From assembly GCA_003454835.1 (NCBI GenBank), contig DMTA01000402.1, positions 1-8,484 of the forward strand: a DNA stretch of 8,484 nucleotides, given 5' to 3'. Shown here piece by piece: positions 1 through 5,916 of the stretch. A program made the translations under genes and the position numbers. The DNA is from Achromobacter sp. (GTDB lineage: Bacteria > Pseudomonadota > Gammaproteobacteria > Burkholderiales > Burkholderiaceae_B). Every line of letters starts with the position of its first letter. Position 1 is the stretch's first letter. The notes below the pieces were generated by a model. It was given only the letters and a program-made list of their open reading frames with translations, did not search any database and was not told the origin of the DNA.

Positions 1-1035
1 CGACCCCGCGGCCGACGCCCCCGCGCCCGGCGCTCCCGAGCGCGCAACAAGCGCCTCGATCTCGTCGTCCTTGGCCTGCCACTGCTGCCCAAGCCATTGG
101 TGGAACGTGGTGCGGAACGCCTTGTCGCGCGAGTAATCGGCCTCGCAGAAGGCCGGTGGAACGGGCAATTGCCGCATGCGCACCACCACCTGCCCTGCGC
201 GTCCGCAGGCGAAATCCCAGAAGCTCGGCGCGCCATCCGGATAGGCGATGGTGGCGTCGATCATCGAGCGGAATCGTGCCCCCATGGCATTCAACGACAC
301 CGCCAGCCCGCCCGCCTTGGGCTTGAGCAGATGACGGTACGGCGAGTTCTGCGCCGCGCGCTTGGCTTCGCTGAAACGCGTGCCTTCGGCAAACAGCATC
401 ACGCTGGTGGGCACCAGCGAGAACTTGGCGCAGGCGCGGCGCGCGGCTTCCTGGTCCTGGCGCCCAAGGTCCGGGTTCTTGCGCAGGGCCGCCTTGCCAT
501 GTCGTTTCATGAAGGGAAAGTCCAGCGCCCACCACGCCAATCCGATGACCGGCACATAGATGAGCTGCTGCTTGAGGAAAAACTTGAGGAGCGGAATACG
601 CCGGTTCAGCGAGTACTGCAACACGAAGATGTCGACCCACGACTGGTGATTGCAGTTGACCAGATACCAGTCGGCATAGCGCAGGTCCTTGTTGCCCTGG
701 ATGTCCCAGGCTTGCGGCTGGATGCGCACGAACCAGCCGGTATTGCACGACACCCACGCGGTGGCGATGCCATTGAGAACGGGGTCGATGCGCCGCCTGA
801 CTGCCGCAAAGGGCAACGCCAGCTTCAGCAGCGAAACCGGTAACAGCAACAGGCACCAGAACAGCGTGTTGGCGGCCAGCCAGAGGGAGCTGAAAACGCC
901 GGTGATCCATGCCAAGCGGCCCCGTGGCACCGGGATCGCCAGACGGGGCCGCTGGCGCGGCGCGGCGTGTTGGACATTGGAAAGCGCCGGGGATGCGGAG
1001 CGGGAGGCTCCCGAGGAAGGATTGGGCGTTGTCAT
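1..1035 (-). CDS. YihG-family membrane acyltransferase (PlsC/LPLAT superfamily), 3' end cut by window edge
   Basis: Predicted inner-membrane acyltransferase that moves a fatty acyl group onto a lysophospholipid-type acceptor. The frame is open from an ATG at 1035 to the edge (345 codons, no stop), so the C-terminus is missing. Residues about 43-76 form a hydrophobic anchor. The acyltransferase block I motif NHQSWVD gives H130 and D135 (HX4D, the catalytic pair). Block III is FAEGTR with E217-R220, followed by the SPYRHLLKPKAGG stretch typical of E. coli YihG. YihG is about 310 residues, and the visible C-terminal residues turn into an Ala/Gly-rich tail, so probably little is lost. The first ~40 residues are Ser/Ala/Pro-rich and no clear Shine-Dalgarno precedes 1035, so the start is less sure than the family call. 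It lies 88 bp downstream of the LTA-synthase-like gene on the same strand, suggesting a shared envelope-lipid role. The exact acceptor cannot be read from sequence. Confidence 0.9.
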   Translation of the reverse strand, partial: MTTPNPSSGASRSASPALSNVQHAAPRQRPRLAIPVPRGRLAWITGVFSSLWLAANTLFWCLLLLPVSLLKLALPFAAVRRRIDPVLNGIATAWVSCNTGWFVRIQPQAWDIQGNKDLRYADWYLVNCNHQSWVDIFVLQYSLNRRIPLLKFFLKQQLIYVPVIGLAWWALDFPFMKRHGKAALRKNPDLGRQDQEAARRACAKFSLVPTSVMLFAEGTRFSEAKRAAQNSPYRHLLKPKAGGLAVSLNAMGARFRSMIDATIAYPDGAPSFWDFACGRAGQVVVRMRQLPVPPAFCEADYSRDKAFRTTFHQWLGQQWQAKDDEIEALVARSGAPGAGASAAGS

Positions 1036-1087
1036 GGGCGCCAGTGTGCTATTGGGCCGCGGAATGCGGATTGAGCAGGATCAAGGC

Positions 1088-1108
1088 AGGCGGCCGGGGT
1101 GGCCGCCT
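1088..1108 (-). terminator. GC-rich hairpin between the LTA-synthase-like and acyltransferase genes
   Basis: Perfect 8-bp inverted repeat (AGGCGGCC / GGCCGCCT) with a 5-base loop, starting 15 bp beyond the stop codon of the minus-strand LTA-synthase-like gene. No T-run follows on the minus strand, so it is not a classic intrinsic terminator. It may be a partial terminator, or an RNA stability element that lowers expression of the downstream acyltransferase. The structure is seen; the role is inferred. Confidence 0.4.
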
Positions 1109-1123
1109 CGGTCGACGTATGCG

Positions 1124-3019
1124 TCACGGCAGCCGGTACTTCTCTTCGCGATAGACCCAGCTTGCCCACAGCGCATGCGCCAGCGCCTCCTGCGTCAGCG
1201 CCGGATCTGCCGGCTCGACCGGCGCATACGTTTCGTCCAGCCCCACCGGCGCGGCCTCGTAACGGAACTGGCGCGGCGCCTTGGATGGTTCCAGCACCAG
1301 CAGCTGATCGCCCTTCAGATAACCGAAGTTGTCCGCGTATTGCATCATCGCGCGGTTCGGATCGCGCTGCGTCAGGTCGGCGCCCAGCATGGGGTTCACG
1401 TTATCCAGGCCGATCAAGGACAGCAGCGTCGGCGCCATGTCGATCTGGCTGACCAGCCGATCGTCCTGCCGCGGCGCGATGCCCGCGCCCAGGATCAGCG
1501 CCGGAATCTGGAAATGCCGTACCGGCACGGGAATGGAGCCGTACACGCGCGAATCGTGGTCGGCGATGACCAGGAAGACCGTGTTGTCCCAATACGGCGC
1601 CTTGCGCGCCTTGTCGAAGAACTGGCCCAGCGCCCAGTCCGCGTAGCGCACCGTGTTGTCCACCGTGGCCGGGTCGCCCACGGGCTGGATGCGCCCGGGC
1701 GGGTATTCCCACGGCGAATGGTTGGTCACCGAGAACGCCAGCGTGAACACCGGCTTGTCGCCGTCCGCGCGAAGCAGGCGGTCGACCTGATTGAACATGT
1801 CTTCATCCGAGGCGCCCCACGATCCCTCGAACACGGGGTCGACGAACTTGGGACGGTCCACGATCTCGTCAAAGCCGTTGCCCAGGAAGAAGGCGCGCAT
1901 GTTGTCGAAGTGGGACTCGCCGCCATACACGAAGCGCGAGTGATAGCCGTGCTTGCCCAGCAACTGCGCCAGTGTGAAAAAGCCTGTCTGCGAGCGCGGC
2001 AGCTTGACCACGGCATCGGCCACGCTGGGCAGAAAGCCCGCGGTGACGGCTTCGATGCCGCGCACCGAGCGCGTGCCGGTGGCGTAGGCGCGGTGGAACA
2101 TCCAGCCTTCCTTGCTCAGCCGGTCGATGTTCGGCGTGAGGTCCCGGCCGCCCAAGCTGCCCACGTACTGTGCGCCCAGGCTTTCCTGGAGGATGATCAC
2201 CACGTTTAGCGGCTTGTCCCGCCGCACGGTCGCCTTCTGCTCGTGCAGGCTGGGCAGCTTTGCGTCCATGGGCGCACCGGTCATGCCGGCCTTCTCGCGC
2301 ACGATGGCGTTCATCTCGTCCACGGCCATCTTGGGGTACATCGCCGCCGACGAGCGCTCATCGCCCATGCGATAGGCAGCGTCGAACACGCTGTACAGCG
2401 AATTGAGCGCCAGCGAATTCACCATGGCGTCCGAACTGAAGGCCACCTTGGCGGGGTTGATCGGGCGGTGTTCCAGCGTGCCGCGCGCGCCCATGAACAC
2501 CAGCGCCAGGATCACGAAGGACGCGACGGGCCGCTTCCACCAGCCCATGAGCGGATCGCGCGTGCGCGTCGGGAACAGCTTGACCGCCAGCCAGGCCGCC
2601 AGGACCAGCACCACGAAGGCGGCAAGCAGCACGCCCTTGTAGCCCTGCCACAGCATCGAGCCGACTTCCTTCGGATTGAGCAGATAGATGAAATACAGGC
2701 GGTTGGGCCGCGTGTCGTATTCCGCGATGAACTGCGGGGTCGACACTTCCAGCAGCACATACAGCATCCACCAAACGCGGAACCACCATGCCGTGATGCG
2801 CGCGGCAAGCGGACGGTGGCCGAACCACGGCGAAAACACGGCCGGCAGCGCAATCACCATGGACAGCAGGCACACGTCGATGCGCAGTCCGCCCAGCAGC
2901 AATGGCCCAAGTCCCCCCACGGCCTCGACGCGGTCCCACATCCAGAAGGCCAGGCCCAGCCGCGACAGCGTCAGCAGCGCCAGGATGGCAACGATGAATC
3001 GAAGTGTCAGGCGACGCAT
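1124..3019 (-). CDS. LTA synthase / OpgB-type phosphoglycerol transferase family membrane protein (sulfatase fold)
   Basis: A 631-residue protein, close to the length of LtaS-type enzymes. Residues 1-180 hold about five hydrophobic helices (near 5-27, 35-65, 75-92, 127-147, 164-178). A linker and an extracytoplasmic alkaline-phosphatase/sulfatase-fold domain (about 270-545) follow. Expected metal-site and catalytic residues are visible: E279 in ILQES, the likely nucleophile T316 in ATGTRSVRG, H434 in TNHSPW, and D487-H488 in IADHDSR. Known members (LtaS in Firmicutes, OpgB/MdoB in E. coli) transfer sn-glycerol-1-phosphate from phosphatidylglycerol to a polymer or to periplasmic glucans. A Gram-negative host makes a glucan or other periplasmic/lipid acceptor more likely than lipoteichoic acid; this is inference. 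The ATG at 3019 has a strong GGAGGG seven bases upstream. First gene of a probable two-gene unit with the acyltransferase. Confidence 0.9.
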   Translation of the reverse strand: MRRLTLRFIVAILALLTLSRLGLAFWMWDRVEAVGGLGPLLLGGLRIDVCLLSMVIALPAVFSPWFGHRPLAARITAWWFRVWWMLYVLLEVSTPQFIAEYDTRPNRLYFIYLLNPKEVGSMLWQGYKGVLLAAFVVLVLAAWLAVKLFPTRTRDPLMGWWKRPVASFVILALVFMGARGTLEHRPINPAKVAFSSDAMVNSLALNSLYSVFDAAYRMGDERSSAAMYPKMAVDEMNAIVREKAGMTGAPMDAKLPSLHEQKATVRRDKPLNVVIILQESLGAQYVGSLGGRDLTPNIDRLSKEGWMFHRAYATGTRSVRGIEAVTAGFLPSVADAVVKLPRSQTGFFTLAQLLGKHGYHSRFVYGGESHFDNMRAFFLGNGFDEIVDRPKFVDPVFEGSWGASDEDMFNQVDRLLRADGDKPVFTLAFSVTNHSPWEYPPGRIQPVGDPATVDNTVRYADWALGQFFDKARKAPYWDNTVFLVIADHDSRVYGSIPVPVRHFQIPALILGAGIAPRQDDRLVSQIDMAPTLLSLIGLDNVNPMLGADLTQRDPNRAMMQYADNFGYLKGDQLLVLEPSKAPRQFRYEAAPVGLDETYAPVEPADPALTQEALAHALWASWVYREEKYRLP

Positions 3020-3026
3020 GCCGGAA

Positions 3027-3032
3027 CCCTCC
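3027..3032 (-). promoter_or_regulatory. Shine-Dalgarno of the LTA-synthase-like gene
   Basis: GGAGGG on the minus strand, seven bases before the ATG at 3019. It fixes this start codon. No convincing -35/-10 pair was found between here and the hairpin at 3113-3144, although the promoter for the gene should lie in that stretch or further upstream. Confidence 0.75.
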
Positions 3033-3112
3033 GCGCAAAGGGAAATGCCAGTCCCAACGAAAAATGCTGAATGCCTGATGTGCCGCGCAGAACCATGCCG
3101 TTTCGAGACCCG

Positions 3113-3144
3113 AAAAATAACCGCGCCAAGAGTAACGCGGTTTT
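3113..3144 (-). terminator. Intrinsic terminator-like hairpin after the GntR regulator gene
   Basis: Read on the minus strand, a 7-bp stem AACCGCG / CGCGGTT with a 10-base loop is followed by TTATTTTT, about 80 bp after the stop of the regulator gene. This fits an intrinsic terminator isolating the regulator from the LTA-synthase-like gene on the same strand. On the plus strand the same stem is followed by TTTT, so it could also work weakly the other way. The stem is short for this GC content, hence moderate confidence. Confidence 0.6.
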
Positions 3145-3220
3145 GGGGCTTATCGACGGCGGCGCGGGCGGTTCAAACGTTGTACGACATCACACGTGAA
3201 CCTTTGCCCTCGCACGCGGG

Positions 3221-3949
3221 CTATTGCGCACGCCGCAGGCGTTCGCGGCTATTGCTCAAGTGCGTCCGCATCGCGGCGCGGGCAGCCTCGGGATCTTGAC
3301 GCGTGATCGCGCTGTAGATGTCTTCGTGTTCGAGGTTCACGCGCGCCAGATAGGCCGCGCGGTCTTCGAGTGCGAACTTGGCGGAGTTGATGCGGGTGCG
3401 GGGAATGATGGCCGAACCCAGGTGCGCCATAAGGTCCGCGAAGTAGCGGTTGTCGGTGGACTGGGCCACCAGCAGATGGAACTGAAAATCTGGCGTGATC
3501 GTGTCGCCGCCCGTATCCAGCGCCTGCTTGAAAGCATCGAGCGCGCGCCGCATCGCCTGCAATTGTTCGTCGCTGCGGCGGATGGCGGCCAGGCCAGCGG
3601 CCTCGCTTTCCAGGCAGATGCGCAACTCCAGCAGCACCAGCACGTCGCGCACGGTGGCGATATCTGCGGGGTCCACGCGGAAGTCGCCGCCCCCGCTGGG
3701 CTCCAGCGCATACGTGCCCACGCCATGATGCGTTTCGACCAAGCCCGAAGCCTGCAGACGCGACAGCGCCTCGCGCACGACGGTGCGGCTTACGCCGAAC
3801 TGACGCATGATGGCGGATTCGGTGGGGAGCTTGTCGCCCGGGCGGATTTCACCGCTGCGGATGCGTTCGGAAATGTTTTCAACCAGGCCTTGCGCCAGGT
3901 TGCGGGGACGACGCTGCGGCAAGACAGGGGTATCGGCGGGAGCGTTCAT
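3221..3949 (-). CDS. GntR-family transcriptional regulator with FCD ligand domain, probable hexuronate-operon repressor
   Basis: A 242-residue DNA-binding regulator of the FadR/FCD subgroup. Residues about 17-85 are the winged helix: PGDKLPTES at 37-45, then FGVSRTVVREALSRLQASGLV at 51-71, the typical GntR recognition region. Residues about 100-235 are the all-helical FCD ligand domain. D154, H158, H208 and H230 sit where FCD proteins usually bind a metal that helps hold an acidic ligand. The gene is divergent from the udh-lactonase-TRAP operon with 129 bp between start codons, so it most likely controls that operon and itself, with a uronate or aldarate as inducer (inference). Start is the ATG at 3949; the Shine-Dalgarno is weak (GGA about 12 bases upstream). 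The product most resembles regulators of sugar-acid operons such as UxuR/ExuR types; the exact ligand is unknown. Confidence 0.93.
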   Translation of the reverse strand: MNAPADTPVLPQRRPRNLAQGLVENISERIRSGEIRPGDKLPTESAIMRQFGVSRTVVREALSRLQASGLVETHHGVGTYALEPSGGGDFRVDPADIATVRDVLVLLELRICLESEAAGLAAIRRSDEQLQAMRRALDAFKQALDTGGDTITPDFQFHLLVAQSTDNRYFADLMAHLGSAIIPRTRINSAKFALEDRAAYLARVNLEHEDIYSAITRQDPEAARAAMRTHLSNSRERLRRAQ

Positions 3950-3980
3950 CAGGGATTATCCGGAAGCGGTTGCGCAGCGC

Positions 3981-4010
3981 TTGACGCTGAAAAATGGCGT
4001 TCATTATACT
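3981..4010 (+). promoter_or_regulatory. Sigma-70 promoter of the udh-lactonase-TRAP operon
   Basis: TTGACG at 3981-3986 and TATACT at 4005-4010, 18 bp apart, each matching the consensus at five of six positions. Transcription would start near 4017, leaving a leader of about 60 bases before the udh ATG at 4079. It is the best promoter-like sequence in the region, and the candidate operator begins just after the predicted start point. Confidence 0.65.
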
Positions 4011-4031
4011 TTGCGACAGTTGTACGATAAC
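4003..4031 (-). promoter_or_regulatory. Predicted divergent promoter of the GntR regulator gene
   Basis: On the minus strand the complement of 4003-4008 reads TATAAT, a perfect -10 box, and it overlaps the plus-strand -10 box. The matching -35 position (about 4025-4031) is poor (TTATCG-like), as is common for an autoregulated gene. A start near 3996 would give a leader of about 47 bases to the ATG at 3949. This -35 region lies inside the candidate operator. Confidence 0.4.
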
Positions 4032-4037
4032 GTACCA
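4020..4037. promoter_or_regulatory. Candidate operator for the GntR regulator
   Basis: TTGTACG-ATAA-CGTACCA: an imperfect 18-bp dyad with seven-base arms pairing at six positions. It lies about +3 to +20 relative to the predicted udh start point and over the weak -35 of the regulator promoter, so one bound dimer could block both directions. GntR-family operators are usually short palindromes with GT...AC arms, which agrees. Binding is inferred, not shown. Confidence 0.5.
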
Positions 4038-4078
4038 GACAAGTCCACTCCACCGCGCCATCCACAGAGCGTTGCGTC

Positions 4079-4918
4079 ATGAGCCGAGCTGTCAACAACA
4101 TGCCTGCATCCTTCCGGTGTCATCGTTTGTTATTGACCGGCGCCGCCGGCAACCTGGGCCTGGTACTGCGTCCCCGATTGAAAGCCCATGCGGACATCCT
4201 CCGCGTCTCGGACGTGGCGGCTATGGCCTCCGCACAAGACGGCGAAGAGGTCGTCCAATGCAATCTGGCCGAAGCGTCCGCGGTGTCGGAACTGGTGCGC
4301 GGCACGGACGCCATCGTGCATCTGGGCGGCGTGTCGGTCGAGCGCCCCTTCGAAGAAATCCTCCCGGCCAACATCCAGGGCGTCTACAACGTCTACGAGG
4401 CGGCCCGCCTGCACGGCGTGCGGCGTGTGGTGTTCGCCAGCTCCAACCACGTCATCGGCTTTTATGAACAGGGACAGACCCTGGACGCCGATGTGCCGCT
4501 GCGGCCCGACGGCTATTACGGCCTGAGCAAGGCCTATGGCGAAAACCTGTCGCGCTTCTACTTCGACCGTTACGGCATCCAGACCGTGTGCCTGCGCATC
4601 GGCTCGTCGTTTCCCGAACCCAAGGACCGGCGCATGTTGGTCACGTGGCTCAGCCATGACGACCTGACCGATCTGGTCGTCCGATCCCTTTTCACCCCCG
4701 ACGTCGGCCACCTCATCGTGTATGGCGCGTCGGCCAATCGCGACAGCTGGTGGGACAACAGCGGCGCGGCCGTGCTGGGCTTTGCGCCCAAGGATTCTTC
4801 CGAGCGGTTCCGCGCGCAGGTCGAGGCGCAGCCCCCGCTGGCCGCGGACGATCCCGCGGCGCGCTATCAGGGCGGCGCCTTCGTCAAGGCCGGCCCCTTC
4901 CCCTTCCCGAACGCCTGA
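4079..4918 (+). CDS. udh: Uronate dehydrogenase (NAD-dependent, SDR family)
   Basis: Oxidises the pyranose form of D-galacturonate or D-glucuronate with NAD+ to the matching aldarolactone, the first step of oxidative hexuronate breakdown in the cytoplasm. The 279-residue protein resembles Agrobacterium Udh (about 265 residues) along its length from memory. It has the Rossmann motif TGAAGNLG (G21, G24, G27), IVHLGGVSVERPFE at 79-92, FASSNHVIGFY at 119-129, the catalytic YxxxK as Y147 and K151, LRIGSS at 172-177, WLSHDDL at 190-196, and GASANRDSWWDNS at 216-228. S122 or its neighbour would complete the catalytic set. The start at 4079 has only a weak AGAG nine bases upstream. The ATG at 4100 (M8) would give a terminus closer to the Agrobacterium enzyme, so the first seven residues are uncertain. 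First gene of the plus-strand operon; the lactonase follows after 8 bp. Confidence 0.95.
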   Translation: MSRAVNNMPASFRCHRLLLTGAAGNLGLVLRPRLKAHADILRVSDVAAMASAQDGEEVVQCNLAEASAVSELVRGTDAIVHLGGVSVERPFEEILPANIQGVYNVYEAARLHGVRRVVFASSNHVIGFYEQGQTLDADVPLRPDGYYGLSKAYGENLSRFYFDRYGIQTVCLRIGSSFPEPKDRRMLVTWLSHDDLTDLVVRSLFTPDVGHLIVYGASANRDSWWDNSGAAVLGFAPKDSSERFRAQVEAQPPLAADDPAARYQGGAFVKAGPFPFPNA

Positions 4919-4926
4919 AGCCTTTC

Positions 4927-5805
4927 ATGTCCATCACCGCCGAACGTCTGGGAACCTTGTTGTGCGGCGTCGGCGAAAGCCCCCTCTGGCGGCGCGCGGA
5001 CAAGGCGTTCTACTGGACCGACATCCCCGGCAAGACACTGTGGCGCTGGACACCCGAAACTGGCGCGTTCGCGCACTGGGCGTTGCCGCAGATGGCGGGC
5101 AGCATCGCGATGCGCGGCGACGGCTGGCTGCTGGCGATGGAAGATGGTCTTTATGCCTGCGACGCCCTGCGCGAGGGCGAGGACTGCGTGCCCCGGCAAC
5201 TCGCCGCCGTTGCCCATGCCGCGCCCGGCATGCGCTTCAACGACGGCCGCTGTGACCGGCAGGGGCGATTTCTGGCGGGCACCATGGTGATGGACATGGG
5301 CCTCGCCTGGCCCGCCGGCGCGCTGTACCGCCACGATGCACGCGGCACGTCCATGCTTCTGGAAGACCTGATCGTGCCGAATGGGCTTGCCTTCAGTCCT
5401 GATGGCCGGACGATGTACCTGTCCGATTCGCACCCGTCGCGCGCGACCGTCTGGGCCTTCGACTACGACACCGATGCCGGTGTGCCCTCCAATCGCCGCG
5501 TCTTCATCCCCGCCCTGCCCGCCGGCCGCCCCGATGGCGCTGCGGTGGACGCCGCCGGCTGCTACTGGATCTGCGGCAACGACGCCAGCAAGGTGTACCG
5601 CTACACCCCCGGCGGCCGCCTGGACCGCACCCTGGACGTGCCCGCCGCGAAGGTCGCGATGTGCGCCTTTGGCGGCGCCGGCATGGACACCCTCTTCGTC
5701 ACGTCGATCCGTCCCGCGAACGCCGCTCCCGGCACGCTGGACGGCGCGGTGTTCGCCCTGCACCCCGGCGTGCAGGGCCTGGAGGAAACCGCCAGCGCCG
5801 GTTAG
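4927..5805 (+). CDS. SMP-30/gluconolactonase-family lactonase, probable aldarolactonase
   Basis: A six-bladed beta-propeller hydrolase of 292 residues that opens sugar-acid lactones using one divalent metal. The metal ligands of the family are visible at nearly the same positions as in human SMP30: E17 in GVGESPLW, N152 in PNGLAFSPDG, and D203 in RPDGAAVD. The substrate-side residues R103, N105 and D106 in MRFNDGRCD are also present. No signal peptide, so cytoplasmic. It directly follows udh (8 bp gap), and its likely job is to hydrolyse the galactaro- or glucaro-lactone made by Udh to galactarate or glucarate. This substrate is inferred from context, since family members also act on glucono- and other lactones. 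The start at 4927 is chosen because it is close to the udh stop and gives the usual N-terminus; no strong Shine-Dalgarno is seen, so coupling to udh translation is plausible. Confidence 0.93.
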   Translation: MSITAERLGTLLCGVGESPLWRRADKAFYWTDIPGKTLWRWTPETGAFAHWALPQMAGSIAMRGDGWLLAMEDGLYACDALREGEDCVPRQLAAVAHAAPGMRFNDGRCDRQGRFLAGTMVMDMGLAWPAGALYRHDARGTSMLLEDLIVPNGLAFSPDGRTMYLSDSHPSRATVWAFDYDTDAGVPSNRRVFIPALPAGRPDGAAVDAAGCYWICGNDASKVYRYTPGGRLDRTLDVPAAKVAMCAFGGAGMDTLFVTSIRPANAAPGTLDGAVFALHPGVQGLEETASAG

Positions 5806-5866
5806 CACCCGACGGGCGGCTTCGCGCGCGCCCACCCCGAGCAGGCAGTGCATATCAAAGAGCTTC

Positions 5867-5883
5867 GGGGCCATCTCGGCCCT
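5867..5883 (+). other. Short hairpin in the leader before the binding-protein gene
   Basis: In the 111-bp gap between the lactonase and binding-protein genes, GGGCC and GGCCC arms with a 5-base loop form a small stem 24 bases before the Shine-Dalgarno. There is no T-run, so it is not a terminator. Such stems often protect the 5' end of processed binding-protein messages, but that role here is only a guess. No promoter was recognised in the gap. Confidence 0.3.
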
Positions 5884-5906
5884 CAACGAAACGCCGTACC
5901 CCATCC

Positions 5907-5911
5907 GGAGG
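5907..5911 (+). promoter_or_regulatory. Shine-Dalgarno that sets the binding-protein start
   Basis: GGAGG five bases before the ATG at 5917. It decides against the longer in-frame start at 5848, whose extra 23 residues are charged and would place non-signal sequence before the signal peptide. Confidence 0.8.
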
Positions 5912-5916
5912 TAGAC

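Noticed and set aside
97..843. 248-codon plus-strand frame opposite the acyltransferase gene
   Set aside because: Shadow of the minus-strand acyltransferase, whose HX4D and EGTR motifs are intact.
689..2209. 506-codon plus-strand frame opposite the LTA-synthase-like gene
   Set aside because: Codon-register shadow of the minus-strand gene for the same reason; composition is Arg/His/Gln-rich and no domain is seen.
2243..3070. 275-codon plus-strand frame
   Set aside because: Same-register shadow of the membrane portion of the LTA-synthase-like gene; no domain or ribosome site.
3224..4030. 268-codon plus-strand frame opposite the regulator, running into the divergent promoter region
   Set aside because: Shadow of the GntR gene; it would need to read through the control region and shows no family features.
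5814..5833. GGGCG/CGCCC inverted repeat just after the lactonase stop as an operon-ending terminator
   Set aside because: Only 5 bp of stem with a 10-base loop and no T-run. The genes on both sides fit one pathway, so an operon break is not supported.
5848..5916. Upstream ATG giving the binding protein 23 more residues
   Set aside because: The extra part is charged and precedes a normal signal peptide, and a strong GGAGG lies just before the ATG at 5917.
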